The notes below the pieces were generated by a model. The model was not told the DNA's origin and did no database searches. It was given only the letters and a program-made list of their open reading frames with translations. Positions 32,508-43,386 of a DNA stretch of 51,841 bases are shown here, in pieces (position 1 is the first letter of the stretch; every line of letters begins with the position of its first letter). This DNA comes from Actinomortierella ambigua (Eukaryota > Mortierellomycota > Mortierellomycetes > Mortierellales > Mortierellaceae), in assembly GCA_016098155.1 (NCBI GenBank), contig JAAAJB010000228.1, positions 1 to 51,841 on the forward strand, written 5' to 3'. A program made the position numbers and the translations under genes.

Positions 32508-35500
32508 CGCGCGATAGTTGTGTTGTGGTGTTTAGCTGAGTTTGGTGTGTTTGTGTGCGTGGGTGTGAATGTGTGTGCAAGTCGAGGTGTGGTTATCGGG
32601 CTGTACTGAAACTGCTTGTGCTTCGTTAGAATGGGGCGTTAACAGTTGAGAGAAGAAAAAAAATAGAGTGGAGAGGGGTAGGAGAGGAGAGACGAGACGA
32701 GGATGGCAACAAGAAAACGTGTCAAGATAGGTGACAATGAGGGTAAGGCAAGGGCAATACAAGAAGATAGGATAGCCACAGGCGTGAATGGGAGAAGGAT
32801 GGATGTATTTAGCAAAGGAAACACAAGAAAAGATAGTGAAGCAGACTTGAGGAGGAGGAAAAGGTCCAGTATATATACTCGTCTGGCTGGCTTGGCTTGA
32901 CTTTTTTTTTTTTTTTTGGAGGGGAGAATCCCTGATCTTCAATCTGTTTGTCGTGTGGCCACTATGACCAGCCCAGTCCGGGCAGGAATAGCATTGGACC
33001 CAATCGACCGCTATCTGCGTTTGTTAAGGATATGTGTATGATACGAGGCACATACACATCCTGTCGCTCGGAATCCACAGGACAGGGCTGGACTGACTTC
33101 ATCTCGCACCACAACACATCAAACTCTGACAGTATGGCCTTTGCATGTCTCCTATTTGATTTGTTTACAACCACGAATACCGAAAACAGGGCTGCTCGGA
33201 ATGAGGGGGAGGGGATGAAGTGAGGAGACAGACCCTGTGTGTTTCCGCTGCATGTTTTCTTTTCACATGCGTACTGTTTCTTTTTTTGTTCCTGCTGCCC
33301 GTGGCAAACAGACCAATTGAGCAAAAGGTTTCCCCAGGTTCTGCCATTTTTGTGAGGTCGCTTGATAAGGTTCCTGCACCAAACCACAAGGAGGGACAGA
33401 AAGGGCGATAGGGACCTTTTCGGAAATGAGCCAAACACATGTATCCTTATTCAAGAAGGCTATCTTGTACGAGCTGTTGTAGTAAGTGCATGTGCAACGA
33501 ACACTCCCTCCATCTCTCCCTCCATCTCTCCCTCCCTCTCCTTGCCTTTTTGCACCACTCGACTCCAACAGTGTCCATGCATCAAAAGACGACCTGTCCT
33601 ATCGGGACTAGGTTTGGCACCCTCATTTACACGTTCTCGTCCTCACTCTCTCACTCTCGCTCGTGCACAGTACTGCACTCGCCCTATCCGCCTTCTTTCT
33701 CTCCCGATATGAAGATAGGAAACTTGCCTGAACATGACGACGAGTCGTTAGGACCTCCTCTATCCTGATTAGGCTCACGCTCCTCAGTGTCCGTTGCAAT
33801 CTAACCAACGGTTCCTCCACATCCCAATGTGCTACCCAACGCTCATTCAGCAGGGCTCGAATCCACTCACATACACATACCCCTTTTTTGGTCCCTACGA
33901 TCCATTAAAACGTATAAAAAGGCAAGTTTCTTGCCGCGTTGCGCATGAAGACAACTTCCCATTAGACATGCGGAATCTCGCGTGCGTAGAGGAGAACAGA
34001 CGCAACCTCTACCAGCTTTCTTCACGCCTTTGCCTTTGCCTGTTGCCGTCGATACCCCCCCCTCCACTGTTCCGATACTCTGACCCTTCCGCCTTGGCCC
34101 ACTTTGCTTTCCAACCTACAGGGAATGTCTGCCTGCCTGCCTTTTTTTTCTTTTTGCTCGCTGTGCATAGTAATATGATTTATGGTTTCTCGACGTTCAT
34201 ACACATGTTTATCTCATCTTTCAAGTGCGACATTTTCGTTTCTTCCTTCCTTTCTGTCGCACCCTCCCTCTATCCTCATGTTTCCATGGACCTTGCTCCT
34301 CTCTTGACTGTCTTTTCGCACTCCCTAAAGCTCCACTGCGTATTATACTACCCTTCTCTCAGTTGACTCCTCGGCACGGACACCATTGCAAATTTGTTCC
34401 TCTTTCATTGTTTTGGCCAAAGGGCAAACCAGGGCACAGGGAGTAATTGATCTGACCGGACCGTGGCAAACACGTTACTAGCAAAAAGGGACTGGGCCAC
34501 TCCTTTGATTCTGCACAACGAAACGAGCGGCAGTAGCATTCAAAGTGCCGACGGTATTGGATGAGATAATCTCGCCGATAGATAGCAGAATGAATTGAAG
34601 AAGAAGAAGCAGAAGAAGAAGAAAGAGGGAGGTGTGTCGTATCCAGCTGTTTCTTTCTTTTTTTTTTTTTGGAGGATGTAAAATCTCTCACTACGACTCC
34701 CTCCAAGGAAACATGACAATCCGCCAAAGAGCACTGAACTCAACCACGCGGATCTGGGGATAGAGACATCATTGTTATTGTTGTTTTTGTTGTTGTTGTT
34801 GTCGATAAGACTTTGGAGGGAGGATAACCAACCATGTGTTGCTAGTTTAACCTTGTTCATATTGATTGGAGCCGTGGATAAGGGAGTGGCTGCCCCGATG
34901 GACCCACCGGAGACTGCACAAGATGACTCTTACCTTTTTCGGGGCAGACGCGATGTATGATCCTCCCATCCAGTCTCCAAGCTACAACGTGAGCTTTTGC
35001 TCGTCCATGGAACGACAAGTGTCAAATGCAAAAGTAATATATATCAGTGGTTTGCACTGACAAGAAAGATTGCAGAACCCCAGTTCAACACTCACAATGA
35101 ACAGTCGACTGCTTTTACACACTAGCTTTTAGAGCTGGACCCAGGCGATGACGAGCCGAGCCGATGTCCCTTCGAGGCTGTACAGTGGAAGAAGTAGAAG
35201 GATAGTGGGAGAAGGAGAAGTAGAAGGAGAGGGGAAGGGAGAAGCAGAAGCAAAACAGATCGGCAGAAACCTCGCGTGGCCTTGTACAGTGACAGCCACA
35301 ATCTCTTGGCTGGACGTACACAGCCTTCACTTCACCCTTACTACTGTTCCACAGCAGACCTAGTCCAGCTAGAGTGTGAGCAAGCACACAGGGACGACGT
35401 GTCTATGTAAGGTGTTTTTTTTTTCAGCGCTACTGTTGTCTTCTCCTTCCTCCGTTGGGGGGCGCTGGGTGGTTGGCCTTTTGGCTCCCACCTCGATTTA

Positions 35501-36036
35501 TCCGTGGACTGGCAGCAGTGGCGCACACGTACTAGTTCATTCAAGCCACTTGACGACTATTGTGTCACCATGTGTGTGTGGATGTTGACATTAGACACAC
35601 ATCTAATAGCCTGGTAACAGTCTCCAAAGCTGTTGCAAGCAAGGAACTGGAGTAGTCTAACCTAATAGTGTGCAACAGCGTGCCCAATGCCTAATAAACT
35701 CAATTCACTTGCCCGCGAGATGGGGCTGTGCACGTGCGTGTGGAGGAGAGAAAGAGAGAGCGAAAGAAAACAACGGTGGAGGAAAAAGAAGGAAAAAACA
35801 GAGCGAGGCACCCCTCTCGCCTCCTTCCAAGGAGGAGGAGGAGGAGGGGGGAGCGTGGGTGTGGCAAGCCCAGGGAGCAAGGCGAGGAGGAAGAGGAAGA
35901 GGAGGAAGAGGAGGAGGAGGTACCCTTCGTCGCTAATGATTGCGCTCCCTTTTTTTTTCCTTCCTCTCTCTCCCTTACTCTCTCTCTCTCGCTCTCCACC
36001 CTTCCGCCAGGTCTCAATCTCATCCATAGTCATTCC
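32508..36036. other. 3.5-kb divergent intergenic region
   Basis: The region lies between the start of the ammonium transporter (minus) and the start of the F-box gene (plus). It holds TATA-like TATAAAAA at 33913-33920 (plus), a (GA)n/CT-rich belt at about 35745-35990 and several T runs. A 190-codon plus frame at 33793-34366 crosses that TATA element and is pyrimidine-driven, so it is not called. Minus-strand exon-like pieces at 34691-34969 and 35127-35430 are described separately. Confidence 0.4.
34691..34969 (-). CDS. Possible two-exon short peptide gene
   Basis: Exon 1 is 34969-34934 (MGGSYIASAPKK) with a GTAAGA donor; exon 2 is 34753-34691 after a pyrimidine-rich CCCCAG acceptor (IRVVEFSALWRIVMFPWRES, stop). 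The product is 32 residues. A TATATAT element sits about 70 nt upstream (35036-35046, minus sense). An eight-codon upstream ORF in the same frame, ending in TAG, precedes the ATG. The G2 start resembles an N-myristoylation context. It could also be an internal piece of a longer gene whose first exon ends further right. No family is recognised. Confidence 0.22.
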
Positions 36037-38274
36037 ATGAACCCTTCCCCTCGACGTCCTACACCGTTCGACATTGTGGAACTACGTGATCTAATTGCAC
36101 TCCATCTCACAAGAGGCGACATTTGCCTGGCAACATTGGTGTGCAAGAAATGGAACGCGTGGTGGACTCCGTATCTCTGGAAACGCCTATATTGGAACGT
36201 ACCCCGGCTACATGAGGCGGGAGTCGAGCAGAACGGCCACCACGTCCGTGAGGTGACCCTCTGTGTGTCTGCCAATATGCAGCTCACTTCCTCGCCCCTG
36301 GGTTCGCTCCAACGGTATCTACAGCGTTTCTTACCGGCCCGGATATTGTCGTTGGGAAACACTGTCGCACGCTCGAGCCAACGGCAACAGGCTGCTGCTG
36401 CTGCTGCTGCTGCTGACACGGTCACCAAGGACGCGGACAGGTCCACGGAAGACTCGACCACAGGAGCTGACGGAGAAGACGGAGGAGAAGGAGGATCGAC
36501 TACACCGCCAGACAAACCACCGACGCCAGCAACCATCCTAACACTCTTCAACTCTTGTCTGAACCTCGAACTGCTCGATATCACATTCGGTGGTGACCTG
36601 TGGCCATACCACTACCCCACCTACAGGGAGCGCGACCGCCGACGAGAGTGCAACATCCCACTGGACGCATGGATCGACCAGTTTCGCCGTCAGGTCGAGA
36701 TGGAATCACCTTTCCTGCCTTCACGATCGACCTTTCGTTGGATGGTGCCCTGGAGATCGCAGAGACCGCCTACTCGAAAGCTCCGACGGATGGCCAGCAG
36801 CAGCGCCAACAAGCTCGATAAACACAGCATGGAGAGTCAACATCGCGCCGTCGTCTTTGGTGAGTCTGTTCGCATGCTCAGGCTTGCCATGGCCTATGGC
36901 GTGGCTGTCCATGGCGCTGCGTGGTTTGTTCGTGCCTGCCGCGCTGGCATGTTTGCCAACCTGCGAGAGCTCGAGCTCCAGGTGGCCGGTCTTCACTTTG
37001 ACTGCCTCATCCCGCTGGCAGAACGCGTGGTCGAGACCCTCCCACGGCTTCAACGACTCCAGCTCGACCACTCGGTGCGATTCGGGGGATCCATTAACCA
37101 TCACTGGGGCAACCAGAACGAGTACCTTTTGACCCCCTCTGCCCGCAGCTCGCCCACTGCGGCCTTTATCATCCGCAAGCCCAGCCCCATCGTGAGCGAG
37201 CTCACGGATCTTTGCATTATTTTTGGCTATGACACCCGAACACCACCCATGGATACCTTGCTGGAGAGGCTGCCCAATCTCAAAGGTCTGCGGCTCCGAG
37301 CCCTCTACGCTGCCCAGAATCTTTTACGACCACTGACAGAGCTCTGCCGAGATGGGCTCCGCCTGGAAACGCTCGAGCTGTCTCAGGGCATGGAGTTTCA
37401 GAACGTGTCGACATTTATGATAAAGTATCTGGGCCATCCAGACGCTTGCCGCCGACTCAAGGAACTAAAACTTCGGTACAAAACGTACGTGTACATCGAT
37501 TGCAGGATTGTCGCTGCTGCACTTCGGTCCTGTCCACTCATGGAGCACTTTCAAATCGAGTGTCCGCTCTCGGGAGGCGCCTTTGGAGACCAGGAATTAT
37601 TGGACGCCTTTGCAACCTGGAAACACCTGAGAGCACTCCACATTGTGCTTCCGACACGCCAATCATCAGTGGTCTTGTATTCATCCATTGCAGAATCGTC
37701 TTCCTCATCCTCTTCGTCGACGCTGCCCCCACCAGTCTCGAACCATGTCTTCCGCGGTAGGATCTTCAAAGGATGTCGGCTGGTTTGTTCGTTGACCCTT
37801 ACCCACCTCCATTTGGCGGGACCCCTCAGTCTAGAGTATCCAGAGGATGAGGAAGGGCTACACGAGTTGCTTAGAAGGTTACCTTGCCTCACCCATCTAC
37901 TCATCGAAGGTGAAATGACAAGTCTCCGCTGGTTTTCGCCTTTCCACGAGCATAGTCCTACCATACCGGAAGACAGTCCAAGCAGCAGGAGCGGAACAGC
38001 TAGCAGTTGCTGCAGTAACAGTATTGGGAAAACTAGATACCCAGGGCCACCTTCCCTCATAGCTAGGCACCATTGGCATGCATTGGGCTTTTCGAGTTTG
38101 CGTGATCTCCGGATTCAGAATCGTACAAGGAACGCAAGGCCTTGGGCCCTTGAAGAGGTCAGACCTGTCCTGGAGGCTGCCCCGAACCTGCGCGCCTTTT
38201 CTTGTGGCAACATGTCTACAGAGGCGTGGGATTGGCTTTTGGCCCACCACGAACGCCTCCTGTACGATGATTGA
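36037..38274 (+). CDS. F-box / LRR-like protein
   Basis: Single-exon frame, 745 residues, from an ATG at 36037 (MNPSPRRPTPFDIVELRDLI) to TGA at 38274. The frame is also open upstream through an acidic repeat, but a CCGCCAG acceptor-like site at about 36010 and the domain position favour this start. Residues ~8-45 form an F-box (VELRDLIALHLTRGDICLAT, then VCKKWNAWWTPYLWKRL). An alanine run follows, then degenerate leucine-rich segments (LRELELQVAGLHFDCLIPLA, LKGLRLRALYAA, LKELKLRY). This architecture is common in Mortierella-like fungi, often in large families. The expected role is substrate recognition in an SCF ubiquitin ligase via Skp1; the target is unknown. Confidence 0.85.
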   Translation: MNPSPRRPTPFDIVELRDLIALHLTRGDICLATLVCKKWNAWWTPYLWKRLYWNVPRLHEAGVEQNGHHVREVTLCVSANMQLTSSPLGSLQRYLQRFLPARILSLGNTVARSSQRQQAAAAAAAADTVTKDADRSTEDSTTGADGEDGGEGGSTTPPDKPPTPATILTLFNSCLNLELLDITFGGDLWPYHYPTYRERDRRRECNIPLDAWIDQFRRQVEMESPFLPSRSTFRWMVPWRSQRPPTRKLRRMASSSANKLDKHSMESQHRAVVFGESVRMLRLAMAYGVAVHGAAWFVRACRAGMFANLRELELQVAGLHFDCLIPLAERVVETLPRLQRLQLDHSVRFGGSINHHWGNQNEYLLTPSARSSPTAAFIIRKPSPIVSELTDLCIIFGYDTRTPPMDTLLERLPNLKGLRLRALYAAQNLLRPLTELCRDGLRLETLELSQGMEFQNVSTFMIKYLGHPDACRRLKELKLRYKTYVYIDCRIVAAALRSCPLMEHFQIECPLSGGAFGDQELLDAFATWKHLRALHIVLPTRQSSVVLYSSIAESSSSSSSSTLPPPVSNHVFRGRIFKGCRLVCSLTLTHLHLAGPLSLEYPEDEEGLHELLRRLPCLTHLLIEGEMTSLRWFSPFHEHSPTIPEDSPSSRSGTASSCCSNSIGKTRYPGPPSLIARHHWHALGFSSLRDLRIQNRTRNARPWALEEVRPVLEAAPNLRAFSCGNMSTEAWDWLLAHHERLLYDD

Positions 38275-38946
38275 GGTTCTTGGATAAAATAAAAAAAAAC
38301 GAAGGATATGCATGTTTACTGCCCGGAACCACCTCCCTGAGAATGTGTTGTGTTTACAAGGAGGAGGAGGGGATGTAGATGTTAGCCCCCGCCTTTTGTT
38401 TTTTCTTTCTCTGTACCTGCCAAGGAGACAAGGCCTGGGAACTGGAAGTACTTTGACCATCGTACTCCTCCCCGTCCAACCTCCTCCATCCCCCTTTGCC
38501 CCTGAAATGTGCCCGGCCCAGAAGCATGCACCTTTGCCTGGGGCAGAGAGAAAGATCAGAAAGTAAGAGGCAGGAGAGCCAACATGGAGGTCAGAGGGAT
38601 GGCCACACATCTTGATCTTTTTTTTTTACTTCCTTCCTGATATTGACGCAACCAAAAAGTAGACTGGCAAGCACGAGATCCCAACGCCAATGTTTACACA
38701 TCTCCTCCACTGAATCTCGCTCCTCTCCTTCCTTCTCCTTGACCATAAAAAAAATCCACGCATGGTGTTGAGCATCATAATGACGAGCGCCACGTCCTCG
38801 GTGGAACATCTCTTTTCCTACCAAGATAACAGTTTGCAAGACACGCTCAAGAAAAAAAAAAAAAAAAAAAAAAAAGGGCGATGTGTGCTAGTGCCATTAA
38901 ATTTCCCCTTCAGTGGACATACAGACAGAGACGGAGTAACAACAAA
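38275..38946. other. Convergent intergenic region with A24 run
   Basis: Lies between two converging genes, so it should hold both 3' UTRs. A 24-nt A run lies at 38852-38875. Short frames here have no domain content. Confidence 0.6.
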
Positions 38947-40954
38947 CTACGGAGTCGGTGCATCAGCAGCAAGCACCCGCTCTTCGCCGTCCTTGTTAGT
39001 CTTGGCTTCCTCCGCCTCAAGCCATTTTGCATAACGCTCCAAACGCTGCTTTTCCTCCGCTTCCATCTCTTCCTTGGACTTCTTCACATCGTACTTGGTA
39101 TGACCATCGTAGAGCTCGGCCTCGATCCTCTGACCCGCAAAGAAACGACCATTCATTAGCTATACAGCATGGTTGCGGAGAGAACAAAGAGAGAGAGAGA
39201 AAGTCCCTGGACTGTGTTAGCAAACAATGCATGCCTCCACACTGCTGATCTCGCACGGGAATCATCAGAAAATCACTCACCCTAATACACAGCTCAGCAC
39301 TTTCGACATCCTTGAATTTGACCGACACGACTCCATCCGGGTGTTGCTATCAATGGAAGAGAAAAAAAATCAAGGGAAAGCTTAGCGTAAGTCTATGGCA
39401 GCTCCTTCAACTCACACTCTAAACGCAGGCCATGAAAAATATACAAAAAGTCTTACGTCGTAAATAATGACATTAGTCACCTCGCCGAGCTTCTCACACT
39501 CCTCTCGAATATCCTCCTTCAAGTCAAGGATCAATGTAGGGTCAGCCTAGTCCAAAAGAGTCGAAAATAGAAACGAAATACCCAGACGAATGAACAGGGT
39601 TAGACATTTTCTTCTGTGGCTGGTCATCCAAGCTGTGAAACCGCTGTCTTTTTTTTACCTCCATCTCCTGTGTCGTAAACATGTGCTTGAGAATGCAGAC
39701 CTTCCTCCACCTCTCGGCCGTCAGCTTGTTCTCATCGTCAAACCAACCCAACTTCTTTTCCATCTTTTGAAACTTTTTTTGTGTCTTCTTCTTTCGGTCC
39801 TCGCTGATACGGCCACCCTGTGTCTTTTCCTTCTCCTTGAACACAGCCTAAAAAAAAAAAAAAAAAAAAAAAAAAGTGAATATTAGAAAACCTTGAATGA
39901 GACATCGATACGCCGCATTGAAAAATTTCTTTTCCTTGCTCGTCTTCTTCACACCTGTTGAACGCGCATTTTCGTGGCTTTCTGTCCTGGCCGGAACTCG
40001 GTGTCGTCCAAAAGGTCAATCGCCAGTGGCACCGACTCTGGTCTTAAATAGGTCACCAAGGCCTCGCCGTTCTTCTGCCCTTGGTCGTTGGTGTACAGCT
40101 TGATCCTCGGCTGGCCATCGTCGTCGTCCATAAAAACACCACCCTTCTTGAACATGTCGACCATCTCCTCTAGATCGGCATCTGGAGGCAATCCTGTCAC
40201 AAAGACCGACGTGACGGGCTTTGGTTTCCTCTCCTTGGGTGCATTCTTGGCACGCTTGTTCTTATTCTTATTGTTGTTGTTGTATTTGCTGCCCTCGCCT
40301 GCGCCTGGGAGATTGGCCATGGCGATCAGGTCTGCCTCGTGAATCGATACCTCGTCGTCTTCGTCGTCATCGTCTTTTTCCTCTTCATCATAGTTGCCAT
40401 ATGCTTCATCCCCCGTCATGTCTTGGTGTTGGCGTTTCTTGTTCTCGGCGAAGACGTTGTCCTACGGATTCAAGAAAAATAAATAGGGGGGTCGTTCTGC
40501 GTAAGTACCACTATTGATGCCGTCAGAAAGCATCATATGACAAGAGCCGTGCTACACCCATGTACCTACTATGGTATCAGGGACTGTTTCGCCGTAGGCA
40601 GACTGCTGTGCTTGGATCAATTGCTCATCGTACTATATTGGAGAGAATGGAGAAGTTTTGAGCATCCAGGGGTACGAAAATTGCGCGTGATTCTCCAAGA
40701 ATTAATCTTTTTAAGCATACCATTGGGAACCAGGCCTTGAGCTGCTCGTCATATTCGAACGAGACGCCGTCCTGGTCAGTATATGTCCATTTGGCCGTCT
40801 CCTCAACATAGTGCATGTTTTGTTGCCCTCCGCCTGGTTGCAGCACGGGCTGCTGGTCGTCGTCCTCCACCTCTTCCTGAAAGACAGCGGATGTGGTGGT
40901 TGAAGGCTCGGCGCTTTTTCTTGTCTGTTCTGACGCAGTGCTGTCCATTTTCAT
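38947..40954 (-). CDS. HTATSF1/Cus2-like splicing factor (RRM + UHM)
   Basis: Six exons join in phase 0: 40954-40721, 40461-39955, 39847-39659, 39546-39457, 39346-39281, 39159-38947, for 432 residues. The N-terminus holds WTYTDQDGVSFEYDEQLKAWF, cut here to show the aromatic motif shared with HTATSF1. An RRM follows at about 164-245 (SVFVTGLPPDADLEEMVDMF). The C-terminal RRM is UHM-like at about 295-400, with MNGRFFAGQRIEAELYDG carrying the R-x-F motif that binds tryptophan ligands in SF3b1-type partners. The family (human HTATSF1, yeast Cus2, S. pombe Uap2) works with the U2 snRNP in early spliceosome assembly. The acceptor of exon 3 is a 26-nt homopolymer. In-frame ATGs upstream (to 41038) make the exact start uncertain. 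It shares a short divergent promoter with the RNF220-like gene. Confidence 0.9.
39850..39875. repeat. A26 homopolymer acting as a splice tract
   Basis: 26 consecutive A on the plus strand. On the coding (minus) strand it is a T26 tract directly before the AG of the HTATSF1-like exon 3, so it doubles as the polypyrimidine tract. Confidence 0.9.
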
Positions 40955-41240
40955 TGGGCGAGGAAGTTGAGATGTGAAAAGACTGAGTTGCCAACCATCG
41001 CACGTTCTCATGCATCGCCTTCCCCCCTCCTCACACACACAACACAGAGACAGTCACGAAGGGCCTTAAGTGCCACCAACCCCAGTAGCGGATCAACCTT
41101 CTTCATTCACTTACTTCATCGCCAATCAACACTTCTTCTCCAACAACGAGTGTGCTTGGCAGAGATTGCCTCAGGAGCAAAACGAAAGGAAAGACAACTG
41201 ACAGCAGCCTCCAACAAACCTCTCCCTCTCCTCTATACGA
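40955..41240. promoter_or_regulatory. Short divergent promoter region
   Basis: Only 286 bp separate the start codons of the HTATSF1-like gene (minus) and the RNF220-like gene (plus), so the two 5' UTRs and core promoters must share it. No clear TATA box was seen. Co-expression is an inference. Confidence 0.5.
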
Positions 41241-43183
41241 ATGGAATCTCCTTCGGCTTCTTCCTCCACCCTCCAGACCCCTCCCACCACCAGAAGACAA
41301 AAACGCGGACCGTCTGTTAAATGCCCTATCTGTCATGAGATTGTCCCTCCCGGCCAATACAAGCAGCATTTCCAACAGGAGCTAAACCGACTAGACAATC
41401 CTGACGGGTAAAAAACCACCATCCATTGGAAAGAATATATATTTCTACTAGGCATGCATGCCGTGTGTCATTCGCTTCCCCTTTTAATCTTTTCCTATTC
41501 TCCGTTGCGGCCTTTGATACCACAGAAAGACAAGAGGAAAACGAGGAGCAGCAGTTGCAGCGACAAGACAGATTACTCGAGGGAAGCATTCCACGTCAGG
41601 GCCCGATGGCGAGCGACGAGCTGTACGGAAAGAATGTGTTGATTGAAAAAGAGTATGGTCAGATGCATTATCTTTGATTGACTTTCCATCCTAATACTTT
41701 GCTTTTCTCTCTCTGTCTGTCTGTCTCTCTCAATCTCTCTCCACGGAAGTTGTTAAATGATATCCAAAAGAGGCGGACATTACGGAATAAGAGCGATCAT
41801 AGCTCAGGGTCTGGGTCTCGCGATGGCACAGGCTCAAGCCGATGGTCAAGTGTCGGTGGCGGCGGTGTCGATCGGAACAGCAGCAGTAGCAGCGGCGGCA
41901 ACAACAACAACAGTCGACGGCTGATTGACGAACTCGATGCCGAGCAAGGAGGTAGTCATCATGGGCAGGCAACATGTTTTATCTGCGACGAACGGCTCTT
42001 TGGCAGTCTCGAGGACATCAACGCCCACATCGATCGTTGCCTCTTGCATCCTCCCTCATCCACCTCCTCACATCATCATAATATCGCTCAGAACAGTAGC
42101 GGAAGCAGCAGCGGGAACAATACCCATACCACCCATAATACGTCCTCCCCTCAAGGGCACCCGCCAGCATTATCGCCAGACCAACAAGAGCAACACCAAC
42201 AACCACCACTACCACTATCATCATCACCACAGCAACAACAACAACAGCAGCAGCAACGGCCTCGTGTTCATGAGCCCTTTGAAGAATACGAGTGGGCTGG
42301 CCAGACGCGGATACGAGCAACTGCGCTCTTTGAGGGCGGGTTGGCGAATTTGCCCGGTGGGAGTACGTCGCGGCTGAACAGTGCCGCACAGACGGATGTC
42401 GATGACGAGTTGAACATTGAAGACGATGATGAGGAAGAATATGGCAGTGCCCAGTTCTCGGAACGGGATGTCCTCCTCCAGAATGCGGATGCCGAGAGCG
42501 AAGAACTGCGTGAGATTGTCATGGGATCCTCGTCGTCAGCCTCGGCTTCGTCCGCGTCCACGTCGAGGGCACCGAGCGTATTAGGACGTGAGAAGGATGG
42601 AGAAGGAATAGAAGATGGAGACATGGAAGATAACGATAATCATCTTGCAGGCAAGAGGGTTGTTGACAGTGACGACGGCGACGAAGACGACGATATGGCA
42701 GGAGAGGCAAGTCGCGAGCAGGCAGGTTCGAGTCGTCAGGCCATGATGAGCAAACAGAAACGGAAGCGGAAGGAGTTTGAGATTGACATTGACGGTGACG
42801 GTGATGGCGCTCTGCCGGATGAGGAGCAAGGTGGAGAAGATGAGGATGAGGAAGAGATTGATATTGAGGACGACGACGATGATGATGATAATACTAGCGA
42901 CAGCGACAACATTGATGCCCAGCTAAGCTCTGCCTTTGCATCGGGCGATGCCAAGCTTGTGATCGAGGCACTCAAGGGCAAGGTGCGACACTTGGAGGCC
43001 GTGAACAAGGATGTGCCAATGTGTCTCATCTGCCTGGAGCCATACAAGGTGCCCCTCACGTCGATCGTGTGCTGGCATGTTCACTGTGAGGCTTGTTGGT
43101 TCCGCACGCTCGGGACAAAGAAGCTGTGTCCACAGTGCCAAAAGATTACACTTCCGAAAGATCTTCGTCGGATCTACTTGTAA
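41241..43183 (+). CDS. RNF220: RNF220-like RING-type E3 ubiquitin ligase
   Basis: Exon 1 is 41241-41407 (GTAAAA donor). It carries CPICHEIVPPGQYKQHFQQE, which matches the N-terminal zinc-binding motif of RNF220. Exon 2 starts near 41530; frame requires the second AG of a CAGAAAG pair. It ends near 41650 (GTATGG). Exon 3 starts near 41752-41780 and runs to 43183; this last splice could not be fixed unambiguously. Exon 3 holds a second Cys/His finger (CFICDERLFGSLEDINAHID), poly-Q and acidic runs, and a C-terminal RING (CLICLEPYKVPLTSIVCWHV, then CEACWFRTLGTKKLCPQC) ending in LRRIYL, the typical RNF220 C-terminus. In animals this ligase ubiquitinates nuclear targets; the fungal target is unknown. 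Symbol given by family resemblance. Confidence 0.88.
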
Positions 43184-43386
43184 GATAGCATCATCTCATG
43201 TACCGTATATTATTACTATTATGATTACTTTTGCGCTCAGGGATCAAGCTTGTATTTTTCGGGTTTATTTGTATTCCATTTTTCATGGTCTGGTATGGAC
43301 ATGTTTATGTACAAGGGGAAAAGGGAGGGGGGGGTTGGACCAGCATCCGAATGCACGTGCGGATTGGGCAAAAAAAATTTTTTTTG

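Noticed and set aside
33835..33865. tRNA-like T-arm sequence (GGGCTCGAATCC)
   Set aside because: No anticodon arm, D-arm or pairing acceptor stem could be found around it.
33793..34366. 190-codon plus-strand frame
   Set aside because: Crosses a TATA-like element, is driven by pyrimidine tracts and has no domain or splice context.
35728..36036. In-frame upstream extension of the F-box gene
   Set aside because: Encodes only charged repeat sequence from GA tracts and is followed by an acceptor-like CCGCCAG; the F-box begins right after the ATG at 36037.
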